In this document: in pieces, positions 21,296 to 34,713 of the stretch
How positions within the stretch are numbered: position 1 is the first letter of the stretch
Layout: every line of letters starts with the position of its first letter
Program-made: the position numbers and the translations under genes
The notes under the pieces: generated by a model
The model's database searches: none
What the model was told of the DNA's origin: nothing
What the model saw: only the letters and a program-made list of their open reading frames with translations
NCBI RefSeq assembly: GCF_026274175.1
Contig: NZ_JAPHNL010000290.1
Span: 1 to 36,667 of the forward strand
DNA length: 36,667 nt
Direction: 5' to 3'
From: Streptomyces beihaiensis
GTDB taxonomy: Bacteria; Actinomycetota; Actinomycetes; Streptomycetales; Streptomycetaceae

Positions 21296-21853
21296 TCAAA
21301 CAACTTTCATCAAGGCTAGCAGCTCGCGCGCCACGTCCTCGACGGAGGTGTTGACCAGTGTGGTGTCGAACTCGGACTCGGCCGCCAGTTCCACCTTGGC
21401 GGCGGCGAGGCGACGCTCGATCACCTCGGGTGCCTCGGTGCCGCGGCCGGTGAGCCGGCGGACCAGCTCCTCCCAGCTCGGCGGGGCGAGGAAGACCAGC
21501 TGCGCCTCGGGCATCGACTCGCGGACCAGGCGGGCGCCCTGCAGGTCGATCTCCAGCAGCACGGGCTCACCGGCGTCGAGCCGGTCCATGACGGCGCGGC
21601 GCGGCGTGCCGTACCGGTTGCCCGCGAACTCGGCCCACTCGAGCAGTTCGCCGTTGGCGATCAGCTTGTCCATCTCCTCGTCACTGACGAAGAAGTACTG
21701 GACCCCGTGCTGCTCGCCGGGGCGCGGCTTGCGGGTCGTGGCCGACACCGAGAGCCAGACCTCGGGGTGTTCCTTGCGCATATGGGCGACGACCGTGCTC
21801 TTGCCGACCCCTGAGGGGCCGGAGAGCACGGTCAGCCGCGGACGATCAGTCAT
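21296..21853 (-). CDS. gmk: Guanylate kinase
   Basis: This 185-residue kinase phosphorylates GMP to GDP. The P-loop is GPSGVGKST near the N-terminus, followed by [13 protein letters not shown] and DYFF-type segments (YFFVSDEEM) for GMP binding, and the LID region. ATG 21853 ([10 protein letters not shown]) is chosen because the core starts directly after it. The frame remains open to a GTG at 21913 that abuts the sIHF stop (TGAGTG) and has GGAG upstream, so a 20-residue extension is possible. The gene lies between sIHF and rpoZ on one strand and is likely co-transcribed with both. Confidence 0.96.
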   Translation of the reverse strand: MTDRPRLTVLSGPSGVGKSTVVAHMRKEHPEVWLSVSATTRKPRPGEQHGVQYFFVSDEEMDKLIANGELLEWAEFAGNRYGTPRRAVMDRLDAGEPVLLEIDLQGARLVRESMPEAQLVFLAPPSWEELVRRLTGRGTEAPEVIERRLAAAKVELAAESEFDTTLVNTSVEDVARELLALMKVV

Positions 21854-21913
21854 GCAGCGATTATTCCAGGAATTCCTCAGTGCCTGGACCGGCCGGGCGG
21901 CCGGTCGCGGCAC

Positions 21914-22237
21914 TCAGGCTCCGGCGCCGCCGAACTCGCGCTCCAGGGAGGCGATCTGGTTGGAGCCGAGACCGCGCACCCGCCGGGATTCGGAGATCCC
22001 GAGGCGCTCCATGATCTGCTTGGCGCGGACCTTGCCCACGCCCGGCAGGGACTCGAGGAGGGCGGAGACCTTCATCTTGCCGATGACGTCGTTCTCCTGT
22101 CCCTGCTTGATGACCTCGTGCAGAGAGGCGCCGGAGTGCTTGAGTCGATTCTTGACCTCGGCCCGCTCCCGGCGAGCCGCGGCGGCCTTTTCGAGCGCGG
22201 CTGCGCGCTGTTCAGGGGTAAGGGGCGGAAGAGCCAC
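21914..22237 (-). CDS. sihf: Streptomyces integration host factor-like nucleoid protein sIHF
   Basis: This 107-residue basic DNA-binding protein is specific to actinobacteria (mIHF in mycobacteria). It has a long N-terminal helix (EQRAAALEKAAAARRERAEV) and a C-terminal helix-two-turns-helix DNA-binding module around LPGVGKVRAKQIMERLGI (about 64-81), ending in a Gly/Ala tail. GTG 22237 follows GAGGTGA at seven bases and gives VALPPLTPEQ, the known N-terminus. S. coelicolor sIHF influences nucleoid compaction, topoisomerase activity, sporulation and antibiotic production. It has a likely promoter of its own (22285-22313). Transcription can continue into gmk and rpoZ. Confidence 0.97.
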   Translation of the reverse strand: MALPPLTPEQRAAALEKAAAARRERAEVKNRLKHSGASLHEVIKQGQENDVIGKMKVSALLESLPGVGKVRAKQIMERLGISESRRVRGLGSNQIASLEREFGGAGA

Positions 22238-22284
22238 GCCTACGTCACCTCGGATGTCGAACTGTCGGATACGGACCGGTGAGG

Positions 22285-22313
22285 AACCTAGTCGCCCCAC
22301 ACCTGGGGAGCAA
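22285..22313 (-). promoter_or_regulatory. Probable sIHF promoter
   Basis: On the minus strand, TTGCTC (22313-22308) and TAGGTT (22290-22285) are separated by 17 bp, a good match to the vegetative -35/-10 arrangement. The -10 lies 47 bp upstream of the GTG start codon. Confidence 0.5.
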
Positions 22314-22423
22314 CGAGCAACGCGCTTGCCCGCTTTCTCTCGACGGAGACTAGCGGGCATGACCGCCAGAGTCAGCGAGAACAGAGGAAAAGTCCAGGTC
22401 AGCCTTGGTTGAGGCCGACATTT

Positions 22424-22438
22424 GGGGCAAAACGCCCC
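22424..22438 (-). terminator. Short hairpin downstream of pyrF
   Basis: GGGGC (22424-22428) and GCCCC (22434-22438) enclose a 5-base loop, 79 bp beyond the pyrF stop on the minus strand and upstream of the sIHF promoter. The stem is short but GC-only. It is the only terminator-like structure I see at the end of the pyr operon. Confidence 0.35.
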
Positions 22439-22516
22439 GGAATCCGGTCAGGATCTGGCCAGAAGGCTCGGGCGCGGCACCGAGTGCCACGCCCCGACCG
22501 CCTCACCTGGCCACCT

Positions 22517-23391
22517 TCACGCGGCCGCCGCGACGGCTTCCCGCACCTCGTCGGCGAACCGCGCCGCGGCCTCCCGCAGCGCGGGCACCGACGGTCCGGC
22601 CCGCAGCACGCCGCGGCTCACGTTCGGCACGACATTGCGCACCGCCGCGCCGAAGACCGCCGGCAGATCGGCGGCCGTGGCGCCCTGCGCGCCGATCCCT
22701 GGGGCGAGCAGCGGACCGTTGATGTCCAGGTCGTACGAGGACAGGTCACCCAGGGTCGCGCCGACGACCGCGCCGAACGAGCCCATGGGCACCTCGGCGG
22801 CGTCCTCGGCGGCGTCCTCGGCGTTCTCCTCCGCGAGGTGGGCGAGCATCGTCGCGCCCACGTCGCGGCCGTCGGCGCGCACGGCGTGCTGCACCTCGCC
22901 GCCCTCGGGGTTCGAGGTCAGCGCGAGGACGAACAGGCCGGAACCGGACTCGCGCGCCAGGTCGACCGCCGGCTTCAGGGACCCGTAGCCCAGGTACGGC
23001 GAGACCGTCAGGGCGTCCGAGAAGAGCGGGGAGCCGGGGTCGAGGAAGGTCTGCGCGTACGCGGCCATGGTCGAGCCGATGTCGCCGCGCTTGGCGTCCA
23101 TGACGACGAGCGTGCCCGCGGCGCGCAGCTCGGCGACCGCCTTCTCCAGGACGGCGATGCCACGGGAGCCGAACCGCTCGAAGAACGCCGACTGGGGCTT
23201 GACCACGGCGACCGTGTCGGCCAGTGCCTCGACGCACGCGCGCGTGAAGGCTTCCAGGCCCGCGATGTCGTCGGCGAGGCCCCACGAGGAGAGCAGGGCG
23301 GCGTGCGGGTCGATACCGACGCACAGCGGTCCGCGCTCGTCCATGACACGGCGCAGGCGGGCGCCGAAGGGCGCGCGGGGTTCGAGGTCGC

Positions 23392-23395
<4 letters not shown>
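22517..23395 (-). CDS. pyrF: Orotidine 5'-phosphate decarboxylase (type 2)
   Basis: This 292-residue enzyme decarboxylates OMP to UMP, the last step of the pathway. It belongs to the longer type 2 subfamily: the active-site motif is MDAKRGDIGSTM with the catalytic Asp and Lys, and CVGIDPH occurs near the N-terminus. GTG 23395 overlaps the pyrD stop as GTGA. Around residues 190-200 a 12-bp tandem duplication (22799-22822) encodes a repeated acidic Ala-Glu-Asp run, in a loop likely to tolerate length changes. It is the last gene of the pyr operon. pyrE is not in the window. Confidence 0.97.
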
Positions 23396-24504
<1,109 letters not shown>

Positions 24505-24550
24505 GGCTGAGGTCCTAGAGGTGTTCATGAGGTGGGGCCTCAAGAAGAAC

Positions 24551-24601
24551 GGTGCTCATGGCGAGACGGTGCTCATGAAGAGGGGGTGCTCATGAAGAGG
24601 G
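24551..24601. repeat. Three 17-bp tandem repeats carrying ATG codons
   Basis: GGTGCTCATG begins at 24551, 24568 and 24585, giving a period of exactly 17 bp; the remaining seven bases vary slightly. On the minus strand each copy reads CATGAGCACC. The resulting mini-frames of six, six and fourteen codons (MSTPSS, MSTVSP, MSTVLLEAPPHEHL) follow one another, with the first two stops overlapping the next start as ATGA. No Shine-Dalgarno sequence is evident for any of them. The pyrD 5' region contains a related CATGAACACC. Confidence 0.8.
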
Positions 24602-24627
24602 GGACACCGCTTCGGTGTCCCCCTCTT
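24595..24627 (-). terminator. Strong hairpin between carB and pyrD
   Basis: AAGAGGGGGACACCG (24595-24609) and CGGTGTCCCCCTCTT (24613-24627) form a perfect 15-bp stem with a 3-base loop, 6 bp after the carB stop. It should terminate or attenuate transcription before pyrD and pyrF even though they belong to the same gene cluster. Confidence 0.75.
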
Positions 24628-24633
24628 GGGCTG

Positions 24634-27934
<3,301 letters not shown>

Positions 27935-27942
<8 letters not shown>

Positions 27943-29107
27943 GCTGGCCCTCCATCAGAGCGGTGTTCATCAAAGAGGTGAAGCGGTCGAAGAGGTACGC
28001 GGCGTCGTGCGGGCCCGCGGCGGCTTCGGGGTGGTACTGGACGGAGAAGCCCGGCTGGTCGAGCAGCTGGAGCCCCTCCACGACGTCGTCGTTGAGGCAG
28101 ACGTGCGAGACCTCGACGCGGCCGAAGGGCGTCTCGCTCACCTTGTCGAGCGGCGCGTCCACGGCGAAGCCGTGGTTGTGCGCGGTGACCTCCACCTTGC
28201 CGGTGGTGCGGTCCTGGACCGGCTGGTTGATGCCGCGGTGGCCGTACTTGAGCTTGTACGTGCCGAAGCCCAGGGCGCGGCCGAGGATCTGGTTGCCGAA
28301 GCAGATGCCGAACAGCGGCGTCTTCCGCCTCAGCACGGCGGTCATCAGCGCGACCGGGCCCTCGGCGGTGGCCGGGTCGCCCGGACCGTTGGAGAAGAAG
28401 ACCCCGTCGGGGCCCACGGCGTAGACGTCTTCCTCGGTGGCGGTGGCGGGCAGGACGTGCACCTCGATGCCGCGCTCGGCCATGCGGTGCGGGGTCATGC
28501 CCTTGATGCCGAGGTCGATCGCGGCGACGGTGAACTTCTTCTCCCCGATCGCCTCGACGACGTACGCCTCCTTGGTGGCGACCTCCTCGTACAGGCTGGC
28601 GCCCTTCATGTGGGGCTGGGCCCGCACCTTGGCGAGCAGCTCGGCCTCCGGGGCCAGCGCCTCGCCGGAGAAGATGCCCGAGCGCATGGAGCCGCGCTCG
28701 CGCAGGTGGCGGGTGAGGGCGCGGGTGTCGATGCCGCGGATGCCGACGATGTCCTGGGCGACGAGCTCGTCGTCGAGGGAGCGCTTGGCGCGCCAGTTGG
28801 AGGGCACGCGCGCGGGGTCGCGCACGACGTAGCCGGAGACCCAGATGCGCCCGGACTCGTCGTCCTCGTCGTTCCAGCCCGTGTTGCCGATCTGCGGGGC
28901 GGTGGCGACGACGATCTGGCGGTCGTAGGAGGGGTCGGTGAGGGTTTCCTGGTAGCCGCTCATGCCGGTGGAGAACACGGCCTCGCCGAAGGTCTCCCCC
29001 ACGGCCCCGTAGGCGCGGCCGCGGAAGATGCGGCCGTCCTCCAGGACGAGTACGGCGGGAAGCACCTTCGTCCTCGCGGAGGAGCTCCCCTTGCTGGAGG
29101 TGGTCAT
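27935..29107 (-). CDS. carA: Carbamoyl-phosphate synthase small (glutaminase) subunit
   Basis: This 390-residue protein hydrolyses glutamine and delivers ammonia to CarB. The N-terminal domain starts [19 protein letters not shown]. The class I glutamine amidotransferase domain has the nucleophile Cys269 in [11 protein letters not shown], and His359 and Glu361 in [13 protein letters not shown] 29107 overlaps the stop of the upstream membrane-protein gene (ATGA). The MTTSSKG-type Ser-rich leader before the conserved core is about 16 residues. It is coupled on both sides, so its synthesis is tied to the unknown membrane protein and to CarB. Confidence 0.98.
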
Positions 29108-29724
29108 CGTGCGGCGCCTTCCGTCGTGTGCTTCTTGTCGATCATGTTGTTGATGGCGGTGACCCACTCGGCCTGCTCGGCCGCCCGGTCGGAGCGGAAC
29201 CCGGAGTCGATGAGCTTGTCGCCGTGCGCCCAGGTGACGATCAGCAGACCGCCCTCCGTGAGCACCTTCCCGGCGATGCCCTTGTCGAGCCGGGCCTCGC
29301 GCAGCGCGTCCGCCGGGACGAAGAAGTCGCTCGCCCCGGGGCGTACGACGTCGAGACCGGCGTCCGTGAGCGTGAGCTCGACTCGGCTGCGGGTGCCGAG
29401 GCCGTGCGCCACGATGCGGTCGAGCCACTGCCCGGCGGTGGTGGAGCCGTGGTAGCGGCCGCTCATCGACAACACAGTCAGTCTCGCCGCACCCGGCGTT
29501 CCGGGCGACCGAGGCGGCTGGGGCAGCGGCGGCAGGTCGCCCTGGAGCGTGCCGCGCCACTTCCAGCCCTGGCGCATCAGCCAGTAGGCGAGCGTGATGA
29601 AGAGCAGCAGTCCGACGACCCAGCCGATGCGGCCGGGCCAGTCCGTCACGGCTGCCGACTTCTTCTCGGCGGCGAGCCGGACCAGCGGGTGCAGGGGTCG
29701 CAGAGAGTGCAGTGGTGGTGTCAC
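29104..29724 (-). CDS. Membrane-anchored PH-like protein inside the pyr operon
   Basis: This 206-residue protein of unknown function has one predicted transmembrane helix (about 32-51, [20 protein letters not shown]) following a short N-terminal segment. A Pro-rich linker and a C-terminal soluble domain of about 130 residues follow; the latter resembles the PH-like domain annotated for similar actinobacterial proteins. GTG 29724 overlaps the pyrC stop (GTGA), and its own stop overlaps carA (ATGA), so it is locked into the operon. An alternative start at the Val before TDWPGRIG would shorten the N-terminus by 25 residues. Its conserved place between pyrC and carA suggests a role tied to pyrimidine synthesis, perhaps scaffolding at the membrane near PyrD, but nothing in the sequence proves it. 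Confidence 0.85.
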   Translation of the reverse strand: MTPPLHSLRPLHPLVRLAAEKKSAAVTDWPGRIGWVVGLLLFITLAYWLMRQGWKWRGTLQGDLPPLPQPPRSPGTPGAARLTVLSMSGRYHGSTTAGQWLDRIVAHGLGTRSRVELTLTDAGLDVVRPGASDFFVPADALREARLDKGIAGKVLTEGGLLIVTWAHGDKLIDSGFRSDRAAEQAEWVTAINNMIDKKHTTEGAAR

Positions 29725-31019
29725 GCGAGCTTCCCGTCGGCGAGGGTGGCCTTGCCCCGCAGCCAGGTGTGGGTGACGCGACCCGGCAGCTCACGGCCCT
29801 CGTACGGGGTGTTGCGGCTGCGGGAGGCGAAGCCCGCGGGGTCAACGGCACCACGGTAGTCCGCGTCGACCAGGACGAGGTTGGCGGGCTCACCTGCCGA
29901 GACGGGGCGGCCGTGGCCGGTGGCCTGCCCGATCTCGGCGGGCTTGAAGGACATCCGGTCGGCGACGCCCGCCCAGTCGAGCAGGCCCGTGTCGACCATG
30001 GTCTGCTGCACCACGCCGAGCGCGGTCTCCAGGCCGACCATGCCCATGGCCGCGGCGGCCCACTCGCAGTCCTTGTCCTCGTGCGGGTGCGGGGCGTGGT
30101 CGGTGGCGACGATGTCGATCGTGCCGTCGGCCAGCGCCTCGCGCAGCGCCATGACGTCCTTCTCGGTGCGCAGCGGCGGGTTGACCTTGTAGACCGGGTT
30201 GTACGTGCGCACCAGTTCGTCGGTGAGGAGCAGGTGGTGCGGGGTGACCTCGGCGGTGACGTCGATGCCGCGGGACTTGGCCCAGCGGACGATCTCGACG
30301 CTGCCGGCGGTCGACAGGTGGCAGATGTGGACGCGGGAGCCGACGTGCTCGGCGAGGAGCACGTCCCGGGCGATGATCGACTCCTCGGCGACGGCCGGCC
30401 AGCCGCCCAGGCCGAGCTCGGCGGAGACGGTGCCCTCGTTCATCTGGGCGCCCTCGGTGAGGCGGGGCTCCTGCGCGTGCTGGGCGACGACGCCGCCGAA
30501 TGCCTTCACGTACTCCAGGGCGCGGCGCATGATCACGGCGTCGTGGACGCACTTGCCGTCGTCGGAGAAGACGGTGACCGCCGCGGCGGACTCGTGCATG
30601 GCGCCGAGCTCGGCGAGCTTGACACCCTCCAGGCCGACGGTGACGGCCCCGATGGGCTGGACGTCGCAGTAGCCGTGTTCTTGGCCGAGCCGGTAGACCT
30701 GCTCGACGACGCCGGCGGTGTCGGCGACCGGGAAGGTGTTGGCCATGGCGAACACGCTGGTGTAGCCGCCGGAGGCGGCGGCGCGGGTGCCGGTCAGGAC
30801 GGTCTCGGAGTCCTCGCGGCCCGGCTCGCGCAGGTGGGTGTGGAGGTCGACGAGGCCGGGGAGGAGGATCTTGCCGCCGGCCTCGACGACGGTGTCGGCA
30901 CCGTCGCCGCTCAGGCCGGTGCCGACCTGGGCGATGACGCCGCCGTCGATGAGGACGTCCTGCGGCTCGCCGCCGAGCACCTTCGCACCACGGATCAGCG
31001 TCTTCTTCGGCTCGCTCAT
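29721..31019 (-). CDS. pyrC: Dihydroorotase (class I)
   Basis: This 432-residue zinc amidohydrolase cyclises carbamoyl aspartate to dihydroorotate. Metal ligands and active-site motifs are present: [13 protein letters not shown] with the paired His, [21 protein letters not shown] and the catalytic ATDHAPH. Length is typical for the bacterial class I enzyme. ATG 31019 begins two bases after the pyrB stop; its own stop overlaps the next gene. In several bacteria class I dihydroorotase associates with aspartate transcarbamoylase, and here the two genes are adjacent. Confidence 0.98.
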   Translation of the reverse strand: MSEPKKTLIRGAKVLGGEPQDVLIDGGVIAQVGTGLSGDGADTVVEAGGKILLPGLVDLHTHLREPGREDSETVLTGTRAAASGGYTSVFAMANTFPVADTAGVVEQVYRLGQEHGYCDVQPIGAVTVGLEGVKLAELGAMHESAAAVTVFSDDGKCVHDAVIMRRALEYVKAFGGVVAQHAQEPRLTEGAQMNEGTVSAELGLGGWPAVAEESIIARDVLLAEHVGSRVHICHLSTAGSVEIVRWAKSRGIDVTAEVTPHHLLLTDELVRTYNPVYKVNPPLRTEKDVMALREALADGTIDIVATDHAPHPHEDKDCEWAAAAMGMVGLETALGVVQQTMVDTGLLDWAGVADRMSFKPAEIGQATGHGRPVSAGEPANLVLVDADYRGAVDPAGFASRSRNTPYEGRELPGRVTHTWLRGKATLADGKLA

Positions 31020-31021
31020 GG

Positions 31022-32002
31022 TTACTTCGTCTCCTCGGTACGGGTGTTCGTGACGGCGGGCTCATTGCCGCCCAGCAGCAGGTACAGAACCGCCATTCGG
31101 GTGAAGACGCCGTTGGCGACCTGCTCGACGGCCGTGCAGCGGCCGGAGTCGGCGACCTGGGCGGTGATCTCCATGCCGCGGACCATCGGGCCCGGGTGCA
31201 TCACGATGGCGTGCTCGGGCATCCGCGCCATCCGGTCGCCGTCGAGGCCGTAGCGGCGGGAGTACTCGCGCTCGGTCGGGAAGAACGCCGCGTTCATGCG
31301 CTCGCGCTGCACGCGCAGCATCATCACGGCGTCGGACTTGGTGAGCGTGGCGTCGAGGTCGTAGGAGACCTCGCAGGGCCAGGTCTCGACGCCGACGGGC
31401 AGCAGGGTGGGCGGCGCGACGAGCGTGACCTCGGCGCCGAGCGTGTGCAGCAGGTCCACGTTGGAGCGGGCGACGCGGCTGTGCAGGACGTCGCCGACGA
31501 TGGTGACGCGTCGGCCGTCGAGGCCCTGGCCGATCCCGGCGTCGGGGCCGGTGAGGCGGCGGCGCATGGTGAAGGCGTCGAGCAGTGCCTGGGTGGGGTG
31601 CTGGTGGGTGCCGTCGCCCGCGTTGATGACGGGGGCGTCGATCCAGCCGCTGGTGGCGAGCCGGTACGGGGCGCCGGAGGCGCCGTGGCGGATGACGACG
31701 GCGTCGACGCCCATCGCCTCCAGGGTCTGGGCGGTGTCCTTGAGGGATTCTCCCTTGGAGACGCTGGAGCCCTTGGCGGCGAAGTTGATGACGTCCGCGG
31801 AAAGGCGCTTCTCGGCCGCCTCGAACGAGATCCGGGTGCGGGTCGAGTCCTCGAAGAAGAGGTTGCAGACGGTCCGCCCGCGCAGCGCGGGCAGCTTCTT
31901 GATGGGCCGGTCGGAGACGCGGGCCATCTCCTCGGCGGTGTCGAGGATGAGGACGGCGTCGTCGCGGGTGAGGTCGGCGGCCGAGATGAGGTGTCGCATC
32001 AT
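31022..32002 (-). CDS. pyrB: Aspartate carbamoyltransferase catalytic subunit
   Basis: This 326-residue enzyme transfers the carbamoyl group to aspartate. Carbamoyl-phosphate site: [19 protein letters not shown]. Other conserved parts: [25 protein letters not shown] and [13 protein letters not shown] 32002 (second residue also Met) has GGAG eight bases upstream and corresponds to the known Streptomyces N-terminus M[15 protein letters not shown]. No regulatory PyrI gene accompanies it, as in other actinobacteria. It follows pyrR by 114 bp, a spacer largely occupied by a long hairpin. Confidence 0.98.
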   Translation of the reverse strand: MMRHLISAADLTRDDAVLILDTAEEMARVSDRPIKKLPALRGRTVCNLFFEDSTRTRISFEAAEKRLSADVINFAAKGSSVSKGESLKDTAQTLEAMGVDAVVIRHGASGAPYRLATSGWIDAPVINAGDGTHQHPTQALLDAFTMRRRLTGPDAGIGQGLDGRRVTIVGDVLHSRVARSNVDLLHTLGAEVTLVAPPTLLPVGVETWPCEVSYDLDATLTKSDAVMMLRVQRERMNAAFFPTEREYSRRYGLDGDRMARMPEHAIVMHPGPMVRGMEITAQVADSGRCTAVEQVANGVFTRMAVLYLLLGGNEPAVTNTRTEETK

Positions 32003-32065
32003 CTGGGGTGCTCCGTAGGAAAGTTCAGGAGGTTCGGAACGTACGGGACATACGGGCGTGCCAGG

Positions 32066-32116
32066 GCACACCTGTGGGCGCGTACGTCCGGACGGAGGCG
32101 TACGCGGGCGGGTGTG

Positions 32117-32117
<1 letters not shown>
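32066..32117 (-). other. Long intercistronic hairpin between pyrR and pyrB
   Basis: Outer arms GCACACC (32066-32072) and GGTGTGC (32111-32117), and inner arms CGCGTACG (32079-32086) and CGTACGCG (32099-32106), are both perfect complements, with short internal loops between them and a 12-base apical loop. The structure starts at the pyrR stop codon and ends 63 bp before pyrB. It could be a partial terminator, a processing site or a device separating pyrR from pyrB expression. Confidence 0.55.
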
Positions 32118-32734
<617 letters not shown>

Positions 32735-32861
32735 CCTTAAAGGACGTCGGATTTGCGCCACCCACGGTACCAGGCCCGTGACCGGCCCCATCACCCCAGG
32801 TGGCCCCGTTGGAGGTGCGGCCCGCACGAATTCACGAGAAGGTCGGTACGGACCATTCGGC

Positions 32862-32891
32862 TTGACGCGGCCAAGTAACGCTGCGTAACCT
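32862..32891 (+). promoter_or_regulatory. bldD promoter
   Basis: TTGACG (32862-32867) and TAACCT (32886-32891) are spaced by 18 bp, a good vegetative-type promoter on the plus strand. The predicted start of transcription is about 50-55 bp upstream of the bldD ATG. Confidence 0.65.
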
Positions 32892-32903
32892 CACAGTGAG
32901 TTA
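32891..32903. promoter_or_regulatory. BldD box overlapping the bldD start of transcription
   Basis: TCACAGTGAGTTA matches the published BldD consensus TNACNCWGNGTNA at all but one position and contains the palindrome CTCACAGTGAG (with the preceding base). It directly overlaps the -10 and likely +1 of the bldD promoter, consistent with the known autorepression of bldD. Confidence 0.75.
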
Positions 32904-32951
32904 CCAGCCACGCGGCGGAGCCGCACAGTGATGCAGTGTCCGGGGAGCTAT

Positions 32952-33452
32952 ATGTCCAGCGAATACGCCAAACAGCTCGGGGCCAAGCTCCGTGCGATCC
33001 GCACCCAGCAGGGCCTTTCCCTCCACGGCGTCGAGGAGAAGTCCCAGGGACGCTGGAAGGCGGTCGTCGTCGGGTCCTACGAGCGCGGTGACCGCGCCGT
33101 GACCGTGCAGCGCCTCGCCGAGCTGGCGGACTTCTACGGCGTGCCGGTCCAGGAGCTGCTGCCGGGCACCACCCCGGGCGGCGCCGCCGAGCCGCCGCCG
33201 AAGCTCGTCCTCGACCTGGAGCGCCTGGCCCACGTCCCGCCGGAGAAGGCGGGCCCGCTCCAGCGGTATGCCGCCACGATCCAGTCGCAGCGCGGCGACT
33301 ACAACGGCAAGGTGCTCTCGATCCGGCAGGACGACCTGCGCACCCTGGCGGTCATCTACGACCAGTCGCCCTCGGTCCTGACCGAGCAGCTGATCAGCTG
33401 GGGCGTGCTCGACGCGGACGCGCGGCGCGCCGTGGCGCACGAAGAGGCATGA
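32952..33452 (+). CDS. bldD: BldD, c-di-GMP-responsive developmental master repressor
   Basis: This 166-residue protein is the central repressor of Streptomyces sporulation genes during vegetative growth. The N-terminal XRE-type helix-turn-helix (about 5-70, LGAKLRAIRTQQGLSLHGVE) binds DNA. The C-terminal domain (about 80-166) binds a tetramer of cyclic di-GMP that dimerises the protein. The signature RGD-x8-RQDD is intact at residues 114-116 and 125-128, the published positions. ATG 32952 follows GGGGAG by four bases; an upstream in-frame ATG pair at 32928 is not used by homologues. A Gly/Pro-rich linker joins the domains. Its promoter carries a BldD box, and it is divergent from the pyr operon. 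Confidence 0.98.
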   Translation: MSSEYAKQLGAKLRAIRTQQGLSLHGVEEKSQGRWKAVVVGSYERGDRAVTVQRLAELADFYGVPVQELLPGTTPGGAAEPPPKLVLDLERLAHVPPEKAGPLQRYAATIQSQRGDYNGKVLSIRQDDLRTLAVIYDQSPSVLTEQLISWGVLDADARRAVAHEEA

Positions 33453-33480
33453 CGGGGCGCTGCGCCGCAGAAACGTCACA

Positions 33481-33522
33481 GCCCGAGGGGGGCGGAGCCG
33501 GACGGCTCCGCCCCCCTCGGGC
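33481..33522 (+). terminator. bldD terminator
   Basis: Arms 33481-33500 and 33503-33522 are perfect complements over 20 bp (beginning GCCCGAGGGG and ending CCCCTCGGGC), with only two unpaired central bases, so the real loop is probably four to six bases. It begins 28 bp after the bldD stop, in a convergent spacer. Confidence 0.85.
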
Positions 33523-33568
33523 GTCGTGGCGGGTACGGGCGCGGCCACGCGCGGCCCGGACAGCACGG

Positions 33569-33610
33569 CGGGCCCGGTGCGGAACCTCGTCGGGTTCCGG
33601 GCCGGGCCCG
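33569..33610 (-). terminator. nusB terminator
   Basis: CGGGCCCGGTGCGGAACC (33569-33586) pairs with 33593-33610 at 16 of 18 positions, with a 6-base loop. It lies 36 bp beyond the nusB stop on the minus strand and ends the efp-nusB transcript. Confidence 0.7.
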
Positions 33611-33646
33611 TGTCGGTGTCCGTGGGACGTGCCGGACGCCCCGCGG

Positions 33647-34084
33647 TCAGGAGGCGTTGTCGCGGCGCACCGTCGACTTCAGGTCCTTGAAGCGGGCCAG
33701 AAGACCGTTGACGAACGCCGGGGACTCGTCGGTGGAGAACTCCTTGGCCAGCGAGACGGCCTCGTCGAGCACCACCGCGTCCGGGGTCCCGTCGACCCAG
33801 ACCAGCTCGTAGGCGCCGAGCCGCAGGATGTTGCGGTCGACCACCGGCATCCGGTCCAGCGTCCACCCGACGGCGTACTGCGCGATGAGCTCGTCGATCC
33901 GGGTCGCCTGCGCGGCGTACCCCTCGACGAGTTCCATCGTGTACTCGCTGACGGGTGGCTGCCGCGTGTCGGTGCGGGAGTGCCGGACCCAGTCGGCGAG
34001 GACCGTCAGGACGTCGACGCCCCGCTGGTCGGCCTCGAAGAGGATCTGGAAGGCGCGCTTGCGGGCCGTGTTGCGGGCAGCCAC
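33647..34084 (-). CDS. nusB: Transcription antitermination factor NusB
   Basis: This 145-residue all-helical RNA-binding protein works with NusE (S10) in rRNA antitermination. The N-terminus AARNTARKRAFQILFEADQRG and the C-terminal DEAVSLAKEFSTDESPAFVNGLL are highly characteristic. Start GTG 34084 lies two bases after the efp stop. Length is normal. It is co-transcribed with efp, the usual efp-nusB pair, and followed by its own terminator. The converging gene is bldD. Confidence 0.97.
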   Translation of the reverse strand: MAARNTARKRAFQILFEADQRGVDVLTVLADWVRHSRTDTRQPPVSEYTMELVEGYAAQATRIDELIAQYAVGWTLDRMPVVDRNILRLGAYELVWVDGTPDAVVLDEAVSLAKEFSTDESPAFVNGLLARFKDLKSTVRRDNAS

Positions 34085-34086
34085 GG

Positions 34087-34653
34087 TTAGCTGTTCACCC
34101 GGCCGAGGTAGTCGCTGCTGCGGGTGTCGACCTTGATCTTCTCACCGGTGGTGATGAAGAGCGGCACCTGGATCTGGTGGCCGGTCTCCAGGGTGGCGGG
34201 CTTGGTGCCACCGGTGGAGCGGTCGCCCTGGACGCCCGGCTCGGTCTCCTGGACGGTCAGCTCGACGGCGGCCGGCAGCTCGACGAAGAGCACCTCGCCC
34301 TCGTGCTGCGCGACGGTGGCGGTGAAGCCCTCGACGAGGAAGTTGGCGGCGTCACCGACGGCCTTGCGGTCGACGTGGAGCTGGTCGTACGTCTCCATGT
34401 CCATGAAGACGAAGTAGTCGCCGTCCATGTACGAGAACTGCATGTCGCGCTTGTCGACAGTGGCCGTCTCGACCTTGACGCCGGCGTTGAACGTCTTGTC
34501 GACGACCTTGCCGGAGAGCACGTTCTTGAGCTTGGTGCGCACGAAGGCCGGGCCCTTGCCGGGCTTGACGTGCTGGAACTCGACGACGGACCACAGCTGG
34601 CCGCCTTCGAGCTTGAGCACCATGCCGTTCTTGAGGTCGTTCGTGGAAGCCAC
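34087..34653 (-). CDS. efp: Translation elongation factor P
   Basis: This 188-residue three-domain tRNA-mimicking protein relieves ribosome stalling at consecutive prolines. The N-terminal KOW-like domain has the functional loop [10 protein letters not shown] with Lys33 at the tip. Domains II and III follow with the conserved [14 protein letters not shown] and the C-terminal [23 protein letters not shown] 34653 gives [10 protein letters not shown], the family N-terminus. No EpmA or EpmB gene is adjacent, in line with unmodified Lys-type EF-P in actinobacteria. It lies 60 bp downstream of the M24-family gene. Confidence 0.98.
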   Translation of the reverse strand: MASTNDLKNGMVLKLEGGQLWSVVEFQHVKPGKGPAFVRTKLKNVLSGKVVDKTFNAGVKVETATVDKRDMQFSYMDGDYFVFMDMETYDQLHVDRKAVGDAANFLVEGFTATVAQHEGEVLFVELPAAVELTVQETEPGVQGDRSTGGTKPATLETGHQIQVPLFITTGEKIKVDTRSSDYLGRVNS

Positions 34654-34713
34654 GGTTGCGGAATCTCCTGGACTGACGTGGACGACCCCGGGGGCACCGC
34701 GCCGGCCCGAAGG

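Noticed and set aside
21854-21913. 20-residue N-terminal extension of guanylate kinase from GTG 21913
   Set aside because: Possible because of GGAG and the TGAGTG junction with sIHF, but the sequence is unlike known guanylate kinases, and MTDRPRLTV matches the usual start. Kept only as an alternative.
24551-24601. CRISPR-like array
   Set aside because: Units are only 17 bp with 10 conserved bases, have no unique spacers of fixed size, and there are no cas genes.
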